Assembly (NCBI RefSeq): GCF_020103695.1 | Contig: NZ_JAHXBF010000012.1 | Span: forward strand, 1-64,000 | Length of the DNA: 64,000 nucleotides | Source of the DNA: Hyalangium versicolor | GTDB taxonomy: Bacteria; Myxococcota; Myxococcia; Myxococcales; Myxococcaceae | Direction: 5' to 3' | In this document: piece by piece, positions 1-10,978 of the stretch | Position numbering within the stretch: the stretch's first letter is position 1 | Layout of the letters: every line of letters begins with the position of its first letter | Notes under the pieces: generated by a model | Seen by the model: only the letters and a program-made list of their open reading frames with translations | Databases searched by the model: none | Told to the model about the DNA's origin: nothing | Made by a program: the position numbers and the translations under genes

Positions 1-225
1 CTCGCGCTCGGCCCAGCCCGAGTGGTCCTTGAGCGACAGGAACTTCAGCGCGTGCAGTTGCTCACCCCGCCGCGCCAGGAACACCGTGCCGAAGCCGCCC
101 GCTCCCAGCCGCCGTTCCACCCTATAGGGGCCCACCTCCGTGCCCGGCCCTATCTGCGACACCGAGGTGTGATGCCGCCTGCGGCGCCCCTTCGCCGCAG
201 CGGGCCTGACGGCGGGTTCACTCAT
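1..225 (-). CDS. Ser/Thr protein kinase, N-terminal part (cut by window edge)
   Basis: The first 75 codons of a eukaryote-like (Hanks-type) Ser/Thr kinase. After a basic N-terminal tail (KGRRRRHH) comes an ATP-binding glycine loop, GAGGFGTV, around residues 42-49, then the beta-3 lysine in ALKFL. The catalytic loop lies outside the window, so activity cannot be judged. The ATG at 223-225 follows a GGGAGG Shine-Dalgarno sequence at 6 nt spacing, and that sequence sits in a hairpin (231-249). The gene diverges from the XRE pair to its right. Such kinases are numerous in myxobacteria and phosphorylate regulators or carry sensory C-termini. The substrate is unknown. Confidence 0.9.
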   Translation of the reverse strand, partial: MSEPAVRPAAAKGRRRRHHTSVSQIGPGTEVGPYRVERRLGAGGFGTVFLARRGEQLHALKFLSLKDHSGWAERE

Positions 226-230
226 GGCGG

Positions 231-249
231 GCCTCCCTGTTAGGGAGGC
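231..249 (-). promoter_or_regulatory. Hairpin sequestering the kinase ribosome-binding site
   Basis: On the minus strand GCCTCCC, loop TAACA, GGGAGGC forms a perfect 7-bp stem. Its 3' arm holds the GGGAGG Shine-Dalgarno of the kinase starting at 225. In the mRNA the site would be base-paired, which suggests translational control or simply weak initiation. Confidence 0.5.
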
Positions 250-323
250 AGAGACTACCACAACCACCCAGGTAGGTGCGCGCAGGCACTTATGACACCC
301 CACGAGAGGCCCGCCCAGCCCGA

Positions 324-341
324 TGACCGGACGTTCGGTCA
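324..341. promoter_or_regulatory. 18-bp imperfect palindrome, candidate operator
   Basis: TGACCG, six-base spacer, CGGTCA; the two 9-base halves differ from perfect symmetry at one position. It ends 11 bp before a recognisable -35 box (353-358), so a dimeric repressor or activator could bind here. It lies between the divergent kinase and XRE genes. The cognate protein is unknown; autoregulation by the XRE proteins is only a guess. Confidence 0.4.
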
Positions 342-352
342 TACCAGAAGGT

Positions 353-380
353 TTGAACGGATTAACGCACGAGGTATATA
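353..380 (+). promoter_or_regulatory. Sigma-70-type promoter for the XRE gene pair
   Basis: TTGAAC (353-358), 16-bp spacer, TATATA (375-380), about 70 bp before the first XRE start codon. The local AT-richness stands out against the GC-rich background. Confidence 0.5.
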
Positions 381-450
381 CACCTACCAACCCATGCGTA
401 TAACCCACTGCCAGCGTTCCCGACGCGGATCCGCGCAGGAGAGTCACTCC

Positions 451-690
451 ATGTCCTTGAAGCTCGCAGAGTACATAGGCACCGCCACCCGCCAGGCCCG
501 CACGCAAGCGGGGCTCTGCCGCCAACAAGTCGCCGACGCCGTGGGGCTGCCGCTTCCCGTCTACGAAAGGCTGGAGCGAGGACGACTGCTGCCGAGTGTC
601 GCCACCCTCTGCCGCCTGGCCCGGGTGCTCAACACCTCCGTGGATGTCCTCGTGGGACGGTTGTTCCTCTTCCCGGTCCTCGAGCCATGA
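451..690 (+). CDS. XRE-family helix-turn-helix regulator, first of a pair
   Basis: A 79-residue protein that is almost entirely a Cro/C1-type helix-turn-helix. The recognition region is roughly residues 25-45 (QQVADAVGLPLPVYERLERG), followed by PSVATLCRLARVLNTSVDVLVG. The ATG at 451 is preferred over an upstream in-frame start because AGGAG lies 8 nt upstream and the domain begins right after it. The stop codon overlaps the next start (ATGA at 687-690), so the two are translationally coupled. There is no effector domain, so it is probably a small DNA-binding dimer. Confidence 0.85.
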   Translation: MSLKLAEYIGTATRQARTQAGLCRQQVADAVGLPLPVYERLERGRLLPSVATLCRLARVLNTSVDVLVGRLFLFPVLEP

Positions 691-1037
691 GAGAGCAGAT
701 CGCTACCAGGTTGGGGTATGCCGCCCGCACCGCGCGAGAACGCCTGGGCCTGACCCAGGCCGAGGTGGCCGGACTGATGGAGCTGTCTCCCATCGTCTAC
801 AACCGCATGGAGCGCGGAAAGATGCTCCCCAGCGTCCCCACGCTCGTCCAGCTCTGCGAGACCTTGCGCGTCTCTCCCGCCGAGCTGCTCGGGTTTCCCC
901 GCCCGGAGAAGTCGCGCAAGACTGCCACCTGGGATGAGGACCCGCCCTCGCTTCAGCAACTCGTCGCCCTGTCCCGGCGTTTGGACGACAGCCAGCGCCA
1001 GGTGCTCATCACCGTGGCCAAAGCCCTCCTCCGCTGA
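687..1037 (+). CDS. XRE-family helix-turn-helix regulator, second of a pair
   Basis: A 116-residue Cro/C1-type regulator. Residues about 8-65 form the helix-turn-helix (LGLTQAEVAGLMELSPIVYN, then MERGKMLPSVPTLVQLCETL). A C-terminal extension of about 45 residues may dimerise or bind a partner. It closely resembles the preceding protein (shared ERG..LPSV.TL.. core), so the pair looks like a tandem duplication. The start overlaps the upstream stop by 4 nt. The two could act as a heterodimer or antagonists; the target is unknown. Confidence 0.85.
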   Translation: MREQIATRLGYAARTARERLGLTQAEVAGLMELSPIVYNRMERGKMLPSVPTLVQLCETLRVSPAELLGFPRPEKSRKTATWDEDPPSLQQLVALSRRLDDSQRQVLITVAKALLR

Positions 1038-1039
1038 AT

Positions 1040-1078
1040 CCAGGACCGGGGCGCCACCTCTTCGCGTCCCGGTCCTGG
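1040..1078. terminator. Bidirectional terminator hairpin
   Basis: A perfect 11-bp GC-rich stem (CCAGGACCGGG pairing with CCCGGTCCTGG, 17-nt loop) lies between the converging ends of the second XRE gene (1037) and the kinase gene (1086). There is no strong U-tract. Confidence 0.55.
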
Positions 1079-1085
1079 CCTCCTC

Positions 1086-2354
1086 TCACCCCTCCAGCTC
1101 GTGGCTGTCGATGGACTCGGGGTAGAGGCCCCCCTCCACGGGCTCTGCGACCTCCCGCACGGCGCGGGCCTCAGAGAGCAGCCGCTCCACATGCTCGGCG
1201 GCCTCCCTCCGCCCGTACCCCGGGGCCAGCACGGAGAGCTCCGCGCGAAGTTCGCCAAGCAGCTCCCCAGCCGTTGCGTGGCGCTCAGCCGGGTCTCTCT
1301 GGAGCGCCCTGCGCAGAAGGGCCTTGAGTCCCTCCGACAGGCCCGCTACCGCGCGCTCGACATCCTCCGGGCCGAAGCGCTCCACCCACGCCAGCATCTC
1401 CTCCAGCGGCAGCTGCGGAGCCTCATCCGCCCTCACCTTCACACCTCGTGACGGTGTGAGCGCCGCCCCTTGCTCCCCAGCGAGGAGGTGACGGCTCGTC
1501 AGCGCCTCCAGCAGGACCAGCCCCAGCGAGAAGATGTCCGAGCGGGCATCCATGGGCTGGTCCAGGAGGTACTCGGGCGAGGCATAGAGCAGCTCCCCTT
1601 TCTTGAGCAGCTCTGGCGTTTCTTGCCGCCCCACCCTCTTCGAGAACGCCGCGCCGAAGTCCGTCAGCTTCACCTCTCCGCCGCGGCGGCCCACCCGAAT
1701 GTTCCGGGGGCTGACGTCCCGATGGATGATGCCCAGCGGGCGGCCTCCTTCCTCCCGGTCGGTGAGCGTGTGCGCGTACTCGAGCGCGTCCGCCACCTCC
1801 GCCGTGATGTAGAGGGCGAAGGGGGTCGGCAGCGGCTGGCGCCGCAACGCCGCCATGCTCAGCAGCGACTCGAGCTGCAGCCCGGCCACGTACTCCATGA
1901 TCACGTACGGCGTGCCACCGAACACCTTGAAGTGATGGGCCTGGGCAATGGCCGGATGGTGGAGCCGGAACGCCAGCTGCACCTCTTCCTTCAGGCGCTG
2001 GCGCAGCTCAGCCCGTTGGGGGTGATGAAGGCGTTTGACCACCACGTAGCCACCCATGCCGTGAGGCAGCGACCGCTCGAAGAGGAGCAGTTGCACTCCG
2101 TTCTTCCGCTCCTCCAGGAGGCGCAGGAACTTGAAGGTGACCCGCCCCGCAGTGAAGGAGTCTTGCCGCTGGAGCAGACGGGACAGCCTCTCCATGCCCT
2201 TGATCACCACGGCGAGTTCCCGCCGCGCCTCCGGTGACAAGCCCTCCTCCGGCGCCTCGTCGCTCATGTCCTCGGTGGTCCGTTCCTCGGGGCTCGTCTC
2301 TTCCCCCTGCTCCACGTCCGCCCGCGACCCTTCCTCATGCTTCTTGTCACTCAT
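1086..2354 (-). CDS. Ser/Thr protein kinase lacking a canonical glycine loop
   Basis: A 422-residue cytoplasmic Hanks-type kinase. After an acidic tail of about 45 residues the fold shows a beta-3 lysine (VVVKRL, Lys107), HRDVSPRN at 211-218 and TDFG at 231-234, followed by ASPEYL and the D.RSDIFSLG segment of subdomain IX. The catalytic Lys, HRD Asp and DFG Asp are present. The Gly-rich loop is not recognisable: the segment before Lys107 reads ERSLPHGMGGY. No transmembrane helix or extra domain follows the kinase. The start ATG overlaps the stop of the upstream lipoprotein gene (ATGA), so the two are coupled. The kinase may act on or with that lipoprotein's pathway; the substrate is unknown. 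Confidence 0.9.
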   Translation of the reverse strand: MSDKKHEEGSRADVEQGEETSPEERTTEDMSDEAPEEGLSPEARRELAVVIKGMERLSRLLQRQDSFTAGRVTFKFLRLLEERKNGVQLLLFERSLPHGMGGYVVVKRLHHPQRAELRQRLKEEVQLAFRLHHPAIAQAHHFKVFGGTPYVIMEYVAGLQLESLLSMAALRRQPLPTPFALYITAEVADALEYAHTLTDREEGGRPLGIIHRDVSPRNIRVGRRGGEVKLTDFGAAFSKRVGRQETPELLKKGELLYASPEYLLDQPMDARSDIFSLGLVLLEALTSRHLLAGEQGAALTPSRGVKVRADEAPQLPLEEMLAWVERFGPEDVERAVAGLSEGLKALLRRALQRDPAERHATAGELLGELRAELSVLAPGYGRREAAEHVERLLSEARAVREVAEPVEGGLYPESIDSHELEG

Positions 2355-3019
2355 GGTTGTGCTCCCGAGGGGCGCGGCGATGGGGTGCTGACCTCGGGCT
2401 CTTGCGGCTCCAGGCTGACGACGACGCCGTTGAAGTACGCGCTGCGGGGAAGCCGCGGCAGGCGGGTGTCCTCGCGAAAACCGCTCTCCCGCGCGGAGTA
2501 GAAAGTGCCGAGAACGAACTCCGCTGCCGTCACGGTTCCGGCCTGTACCTGCACAGGCCCCGCGCACTGAAGAGGGGTCCCCGTCAGCGTCATGACGAGA
2601 TAGCCATCGGGCCGCAGCACCGCGAGGGGCTCGAAGCGCCGCACCCGCGCGTTGAGCACGGGCCGGGTGACAGGCTGCCCACCGGTGATGACCTCGGCCA
2701 GCAGGTAGCTGGCGGCGACCCGGGGGCCGTACCGCTGCATGCCCCCGTCCGCGAACTCCAGGTCGAGCATGAGGCGCAGCCGCCTGGCTTCGTCCACCGT
2801 GAGCTCGCCATCCGCCAGCAGCGGCTCGGTCCGCAGTCCCGCGCTGAGCAGCAACAGCCCGAAGTCGTCCGCGGCCGCCAGGATCGCATGCTCCTGGCGA
2901 TAGACGCCGCTCTCCTTGCGCGCGCAGCCAGCGGCCCCTACCGCGAGCGCCACCGCCAACCCCCATGGGGTGACGCCATGGGTAGGCCACGCCCTACGCT
3001 TCAACCTGACTTGCCACAT
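2351..3019 (-). CDS. Predicted lipoprotein of unknown function, coupled to kinase gene
   Basis: A 222-residue protein with a basic N-terminus, a hydrophobic stretch (LAVALAVGA) and a lipobox ending AAGC near residues 29-32, predicting a lipid-anchored envelope protein. The mature part has no family I recognise; it is mixed alpha/beta with a Pro/Ser-rich tail. AAGGAGG is a near-perfect ribosome-binding site 6 nt before the ATG, unusually strong for this window. It is the first gene of a two-gene unit with the kinase. Confidence 0.8.
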   Translation of the reverse strand: MWQVRLKRRAWPTHGVTPWGLAVALAVGAAGCARKESGVYRQEHAILAAADDFGLLLLSAGLRTEPLLADGELTVDEARRLRLMLDLEFADGGMQRYGPRVAASYLLAEVITGGQPVTRPVLNARVRRFEPLAVLRPDGYLVMTLTGTPLQCAGPVQVQAGTVTAAEFVLGTFYSARESGFREDTRLPRLPRSAYFNGVVVSLEPQEPEVSTPSPRPSGAQP

Positions 3020-3317
3020 CTACAACCTCCTTGGTTAGTTGACCTATTGGGTTAGCACAAGAGGCAGGACAAGGGGAAGCAGGCGGGCTGGAGCGCCCTC
3101 CCATCGGGCACGCCGATGCGCAACTCAGGGAGAGGGGAACCGGGGATGCCGCCGCAGTCACGACGCCAGATACTTGGGCGCCAAGGGTAGCCGCACAATC
3201 AAAGAGCGGGCGAAGCCGGTGTTGGAGGCAACGATGCAGAATTCGCCCTACATGCCGTGGCGTGGACGCTGCGCAAGCCGCGCTGGTAACGTCGAACGTC
3301 CTTCACGCGAGGAACGG

Positions 3318-3536
3318 ATGCCGACTCTCAAAGCGGTGGCCCTCGTCATTTCCGCCCTGGTGCTGAGCGGCTGCCCCTCGGAATTCGGCAAGGACGGCCG
3401 CGTTGCCAAGGCCGTGCACAAGGATTCGGAGCAGCAACAGCTAGAACTCACGCAGTGCTCAGACCAGCGAAAAAGGGAAGTCTGCGCACATGGCAAGGAG
3501 AACTCGGACGAGTGTCGTAAGTGTGGAGGGCCGTAA
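3318..3536 (+). CDS. Small cysteine-containing lipoprotein
   Basis: A 72-residue protein with a signal peptide and lipobox LSGC (Cys19). The mature part is a charged linker followed by four cysteines (C47, C56, C66, C69) spaced like a small disulfide-bonded knot. The start ATG has GAGGAA just upstream. Its TAA is immediately followed by the GTG start of the next cysteine-rich gene, so they form one transcription unit. The 298-bp gap before it (3020-3317) shows no other gene. No family is recognised. Confidence 0.7.
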   Translation: MPTLKAVALVISALVLSGCPSEFGKDGRVAKAVHKDSEQQQLELTQCSDQRKREVCAHGKENSDECRKCGGP

Positions 3537-4457
3537 GTGCGGAGGGGGAACTGGCGTACCGTCGTCGCTGTCTTCGCGGCCGTTCTGCTGCCACTGCCAG
3601 TGCTGCTGCTGCTGTGGGGACTGCTGAGGCCGGAGATGCCAGCGCATGCGCCCCCCGGAGTGCGTATCAGTCCCATGCTCACCCAAGAGCAACGCTCGCA
3701 GTTGGCAACGTACGGGCAGCGCTGCGGACCGGAGAAGGTGAAGTGTGAGCCGCCACTGGGCTGTTTGTTCGACGTCCGCTTCCCGCGGTCGACCTGCGTC
3801 GACAGCGAGTGCCTGACGGATGCTCAATGCCAGGGAGGAGAGGTATGCCGAAGCCTTGCCACCTGGCCCGAGGGTCCACAGGTGCGCCGCTGCATTCCCA
3901 TTGGCCCGCGCCAGGAAGGGGAGGCCTGCGTCGAACTTCCGCGTGACAAACGAAACTCCTGCGCCCCCGAATGGCTGTGCAGTGGCCGCGAACACGCCTG
4001 GTGCGCCCGGCCATGCCACCCAGGCGACAGCCAGGAATGTCCCGAGGGCTTCTTCTGCGCGGACACCGTTCCGCAGCCCGCCTGCCTGCCCACGTGCGAG
4101 ACCCGGGGATGCCCCTCTGGTCAGCAGTGCATCTCCTTCGAGGAAGGGGCCTCGGTGTGCGCGCAGGTGTATGGCCCCCAATGCCAGCAAACACCCTGCC
4201 CCGGTGGCCTCAAGTGCGACGTAGCCTATGAGCCGCCGTATCCAGGCAAGGTGTGGATGGAATGTGTCGAAGAGTGCGGCGAAGGCCATCCCCCCTGCGG
4301 TGCTGGCAAGGTTTGCGACGGCTGGCATTGCCTACCCGCCTGCGACCCTCACGGCCCTCCTGATGCGTGTGGCGAGGGCTATCATTGCAACCGCAGTCTG
4401 GAGCGCGGCCCCTTCTCATGCCAACCGCTCTACTGGAATTGGACCCTGGGCATCTAA
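3537..4457 (+). CDS. Cysteine-rich exported protein with N-terminal membrane anchor
   Basis: A 306-residue protein starting with GTG directly after the upstream stop. Residues about 8-30 form one hydrophobic helix (signal anchor or uncleaved signal). The rest carries more than 30 cysteines in short repeats such as C..G..C, typical of disulfide-rich extracellular proteins that myxobacteria encode in large numbers. There is no catalytic motif. The partner is presumably the small cysteine-bearing lipoprotein just upstream. The function is unknown; a surface or matrix role is inferred from composition only. Confidence 0.75.
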   Translation: MRRGNWRTVVAVFAAVLLPLPVLLLLWGLLRPEMPAHAPPGVRISPMLTQEQRSQLATYGQRCGPEKVKCEPPLGCLFDVRFPRSTCVDSECLTDAQCQGGEVCRSLATWPEGPQVRRCIPIGPRQEGEACVELPRDKRNSCAPEWLCSGREHAWCARPCHPGDSQECPEGFFCADTVPQPACLPTCETRGCPSGQQCISFEEGASVCAQVYGPQCQQTPCPGGLKCDVAYEPPYPGKVWMECVEECGEGHPPCGAGKVCDGWHCLPACDPHGPPDACGEGYHCNRSLERGPFSCQPLYWNWTLGI

Positions 4458-4471
4458 AGAGGGCGAAATCC

Positions 4472-5464
4472 TCAGCTCTTCACGCGCTCCTGGTCCTTCC
4501 CCTGCTCTGGAGCCTTGGCACCCTCGCCCTCCGAGCCAGCCTCGGGCGCCTGGGGCCAGATGATCGAAGCCACGATGCTGCCGGTGAGGATGAGGCCAAT
4601 GATTCCCAGCGACAGCCCCTCGTGCAGGTGGAAGTCGAAGTACGTGGCCAGCATCTTCAACCCCACGAAGCACAGGATGATCGACAGCCCCACCTTCAGG
4701 AAGTGGAACGTGCTCATCAGCTTCGACACGAGGAAGAACAGCGAGCGCAGACCCAAGATGGCGCACACGTTCGATGTGTAGGCAATGAACGCGTGCTGGG
4801 TGATGCCCAGCACCGCGGGAATGGAGTCCAACGCGAACAGCAGGTCCGTGGCCTCCACCACCAGCAGCACCAGGAACAGCGGCGTCACCTTCAGCCGGCC
4901 ATCCTCCCGCAGGAAGAAGTGGCTGCCAGAGCCCTGCCGCGCCACCGGCAGCACCCGCCGGGCTAACTTCACCACCGCCCGCTGCTCCGGGTCCGCCGCC
5001 TCGGCCTCCTCCTTGGACAGCAGCATCTTCAGGCCCGTGAAGAGCAGGAAGGCGCCGAACAGGTACATCAGCCAGTGGAAGCGGCTCACGAGCGCCGTGC
5101 CCGTGATGATGAGCACCGCGCGCATGATGAACGCGCCGATGATGCCCCAGAAGAGCACCCGGTGCTGGTACTCGAGCGCCACCCGGAAGTAGCTGAACAC
5201 CACCAGGAAGACGAAGAGGTTGTCCACCGACAGCGCGTATTCGACCACGTAGGCGGTGAGCCACTGCAGCGCCAGCTCGTGGCCCATGAAGGCCCCGATG
5301 CCCGCGCAGAAGATCAGGCTGAGGGCGATCCACACCCCCGTCCAGATGCCTGCTTCCTTCGGTGTCACCGCGTGGTCCTTGCGGTGGAACACGCCCAGGT
5401 CGATGGCGAGCATCGCCACGACGAAGACGTGAAAGCCGACCCAGATCGCGACTTGCGTGTTCAC
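4472..5464 (-). CDS. TerC/Alx-family integral membrane protein
   Basis: A 330-residue TerC-family protein with about nine hydrophobic segments. Diagnostic motifs are VVEYALSVDNLFVF near residue 75 and VEATDLLFALDSIPAVLG near residue 205, whose conserved acidic residues are thought to bind metal within the membrane. Family members export manganese, some co-translationally metallating exoenzymes, and some give tellurite resistance. Residues 150-190 form a charged cytoplasmic loop, and the C-terminal 30 residues are a charged tail. The gene is monocistronic on this view. No yybP-ykoY manganese riboswitch was recognised in the short upstream gap. Confidence 0.93.
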   Translation of the reverse strand: MNTQVAIWVGFHVFVVAMLAIDLGVFHRKDHAVTPKEAGIWTGVWIALSLIFCAGIGAFMGHELALQWLTAYVVEYALSVDNLFVFLVVFSYFRVALEYQHRVLFWGIIGAFIMRAVLIITGTALVSRFHWLMYLFGAFLLFTGLKMLLSKEEAEAADPEQRAVVKLARRVLPVARQGSGSHFFLREDGRLKVTPLFLVLLVVEATDLLFALDSIPAVLGITQHAFIAYTSNVCAILGLRSLFFLVSKLMSTFHFLKVGLSIILCFVGLKMLATYFDFHLHEGLSLGIIGLILTGSIVASIIWPQAPEAGSEGEGAKAPEQGKDQERVKS

Positions 5465-5555
5465 AGACCTTCCCGGGTTGAGGCGGAACGCCGGCCACCC
5501 TACCCGGCCGGACGGGCTCCGTCGACTCCTGCCTAACGCTTCTGGGCCCGGTCCG

Positions 5556-7702
<2,147 letters not shown>

Positions 7703-7706
<4 letters not shown>

Positions 7707-10700
7707 CCGGTGCTCCTCTCCAGCAGGATGACCGGGAAGTTCGCGAGGAGCGGCGAGAGGGGCAGCACCACGCCACCCGTCGTCCCGCGCTCCGGCCGCA
7801 CCTCGCGCCCGGTGAACACATCCCGGAACATCATGCCCTCATAGGCGTCCGGAAGCGTCACGAAAGTGCCTTCATAGGCGCGAGACAGGCCCCCCTCCCC
7901 CTCCAGCGCGGGGAGTGTGAAACGCGGAACCACTGCGAGTACCACCGACTCCCCGTGCTCCCGGGCGAGGGCCACGGCCGCCCGCTCGCGAGGCCCCGTC
8001 AGCTCCAGCTCCCGGTAGCCTCCCGAGCGGAAGAGGCTCGCCTGGCGCTGGCGCAGCCGCAGGCCCTGGGCAAGCACGTAGAGCTTCACCCGCCCATCGT
8101 CCATGTGGGCCTTCAGCTTCGCGCACAACCCCAGCAGATTCCCGGAGGACTCCTGATCCAGCGCATCCAGCAGCTTCGCGCGCAGGCCGTAGTCCACCGG
8201 GCGCCGGTTGTCCGGATCCACGAGGGACAGATCCCACAGCTCACAGCCCTGGTAGGTGTCCACCACCCCGGGCGAGGCCAGCTTGAGCACGAGCTGCCCC
8301 AGGGCGTTGAGCTGCCCGGCCGGCTCGATGCGGTGCTTGAACTGGCGCACGTCCTCCAGGAACTCGGCGCTCTTCTTCCAGTCGAAGCACCCGTCCACGA
8401 AGCGCGCCACCGCGGTGTCGTAGTCCGCGTCCGGTTTGGTCCACGAGGTGCGGACCTTCGCCTCCTTGATGGCCTTGGCCATGTACTCGCGCACGCGGCG
8501 CTGGAGGTCCTCGTGTTCCGTCTGAGAGAGAGGCTCGCCGCCCATGGGCCAGGCGCCCACGATCGTCTGATAGAAGAGGTACTCGTCGTTGCGCGAGGGC
8601 GCCGCGCCACCGGGCAACGTGGAGACATGCGCCGCGTTGAGCTTCGACCAGCGCTCCACCCGCTCGCTCCACTCCTGGGGCAGCTCGGTGAGCACGTTCA
8701 GCCGGGCGCGCACGTCTTCGCTGCGCTTCGTGTCATGGGTGCTGGTGGTGAGCAGGCTCGCCGGCCAGTGCTCCGCGCGCTCGCGGTTGCGCTGGTGGAA
8801 CGAGACTGCCCGCGTCCCGAAGTGCTCGGGCTCCCCGCCCACCTCGTTGAGCGAGACGAGCCGGTTGTAGATGTAGAAGGACGTGTCCTCCAGGCCCTTG
8901 GCCATCACCGGGCCCGTCACCTGCTGCAGCTTCATGGCGAAGCGCAGCATGACGGCACGCTCGTTCTCGTTGAGGTGCTCCGGGTAGCGCCGCAGCAGGA
9001 TGTCCCCCAGGAAGTCGAAGATGCTGACGTTGGTGGTGGCGTTGCGCTCCTTCGCCCGGGCAATGGTCCACTCGATGTACTGCACGTCCCGAGCGTCCAG
9101 CTCCGGCCTCCACCCGTCCACGTAGGTGCGGTAGACGGGGAACAGCGCGATGAACTCCCCCAGCGCCCGGCGCAGGCTGTTGAGCGTGAAGTCCCGCGTG
9201 CGGCGGTTCATCTCCGAGATGCGGTTCAGCTCGTGAGCGAGCATGTTGATCTCGCTCGACATCGCCGTGCTCATGATGAGCAGCTTCTTCTGGCGGACCA
9301 GCTCCTCGAAGTCCGGCGCCTGGCCGATGAAGCGGTGATACGTCTCCGTCAGGGGCTTCTCGGCCTCCGCCTGCACGAAGACTCCGCCCACCGAGTTGGC
9401 GAAGCGGTAACCCGTCGTGCCGTGCACCGCCCACGCCTCGGGGATGCGTTCGCGGCCTCCCTGGATCTTCTCCACCACCACATAGAGCGCCTTGCGCAGC
9501 GGTGAGGCGACGTCCTCCGCCACCTCTGTCCGCCACAGCTCCAGCAGGCGCTGCTCCACCACCGACCAGCGCGTGTCGCTGTCTCCGAACTCCTCCTGGA
9601 AGCGCGCGCGCACCTGCTCCACGAAGAAGCGCTCCTGGAGCCTCAGGAAGTACGCGGTGGGATCGAACAGCCCATCCGGGTGATCGATGCGAAGGCCCGT
9701 GACACACCCTTGCCGCAGCCAGTCGAAGATGCGCGCGTGGGCCTCATCGAAGACCTCCGGATCCTCCACACGGATGGCCGCCAGCCCGTTGATGTCGAAG
9801 AAGCGGCGGTAGTTGATCTCCTCGCCAGCCACGCGCCAGTGCGCCAGCCGGTAGCTGCATCCAGCCAGCAGCGCGTCCAGCCGGTCGAACGAGCGCGGGT
9901 TGCCCGGAGTGCCATTGCACGAATCCACGCAGGCAGACACGAAGGTGGCCACCTCGGGGCTGGCCTCCACCACCGCCGCGAGCCGGCGCTTGATGACCTC
10001 CTTCTCGCGGTTGCGCTCGAGCACCTTGGGCCGCTCCGTCTCCGTACGCGTCGGCAGGTGCTCGATGGCGGTGAGGATGGATTGCAGCTCGATGAGGTGC
10101 GGGTGGCTCTCGCCCAGCCGTGCCTCCAGCTCCTGCAGGCCGGGCCGCAGCACGTTGCCGTACTGCCGAGGCGCCAGCGGCAGCAGGTGATCGTAATAGT
10201 GGATGAAGAAGGCGCCGTCCCGGTAGCCCAGCTTCAGCTCCCCGTTCTCCAGGACGATGCCGTACTGGTCCCCGAGGATCGGCAGGAGCACCTTGTCCTG
10301 CAGCTCGTCCTTCACCGGCTTCCAGTCGATGTCGAAGTACTTCGCGTACACGGAGGACGGGCCGTTCTCCAGCACGTCGAACCACAAGGAGTTGAAGCGC
10401 TCGATGCCCATGTGGTTGGGCACCACGTCCAGTACGTGGCCCAGCCCCTTCTCCTCCAACGCGCGGCACAGGGCCAGATGCTCCTCGGCCGTGCCCACCT
10501 CGGGGTTGAGGTGCTGGTGGTCCACGCAGTCATAGCCGTGGGTGCTGCCGGGCGTCGCCTTGAGGTACGGCGAAGCGTAGAAGTCGCTCACCCCCAGCCG
10601 AGCCAGGTACGGCACCACCGCCTGGGCCTCCCGGAAGTTGAAGCCCTGGTGCAGCTGCACCCGGTAGGTGGACAGCGGTGTCGTCCGAGCCCGAGCCAGC

Positions 10701-10804
10701 AACTCCTCGCGGACGCGCGCGTACAGCCGCTCGGCGATGGCGGCCCCACGCTCCGCCGCTCCAGGAGCAGCGTTACTCCCCTCTTCCAGTCCTTGGCGCA
10801 GCAT
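7703..10804 (-). CDS. treY: Maltooligosyl trehalose synthase TreY
   Basis: A 1033-residue GH13 enzyme that isomerises the reducing-end alpha-1,4 bond of maltodextrin to the alpha,alpha-1,1 bond of trehalose. Typical motifs are STYRVQLHQGFNF near residue 45, LGVSDFYASPYL, VVPNHM, GLRIDHPDGLFDP (nucleophile Asp near 373) and, near the C-terminus, SPGVVDTYQGCELWD. It is longer than many TreY proteins, with an N-terminal extension of about 40 residues. The partner hydrolase TreZ, which releases free trehalose, is not adjacent and not seen in the window. Translationally coupled to glgX. Confidence 0.95.
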
Positions 10805-10910
10805 GCGCTTGGAGAGGTAGGAACTCCTGCGGAAGTTGGCCAGTGGTCAGCAGCGCATTCCGCGCGATTTCCAACGCTCACCCGCCCTGGGGGATCCCCC
10901 CCAAAAGCAG

Positions 10911-10937
10911 AGGGCCCGCCACGGTGTGGCGAGCCCT
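10911..10937 (-). terminator. Terminator hairpin after the SWIB gene
   Basis: A 12-bp stem with one mismatch and a 3-nt loop, followed on the minus strand by CTGCTTTTGG. It lies 41 bp beyond the SWIB stop codon. A perfect 12-bp palindrome (GGGGGATCCCCC, 10889-10900) follows immediately. Confidence 0.6.
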
Positions 10938-10978
10938 CGGAGCAACGCGCGCCCGATCACGGGCTGGCGCGTGGCCAA

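Noticed and set aside
5491-5511. Terminator between glgX and terC
   Set aside because: CCGGCC/GGCCGG stem of 6 bp without a U-tract; too weak to call in this GC-rich DNA.
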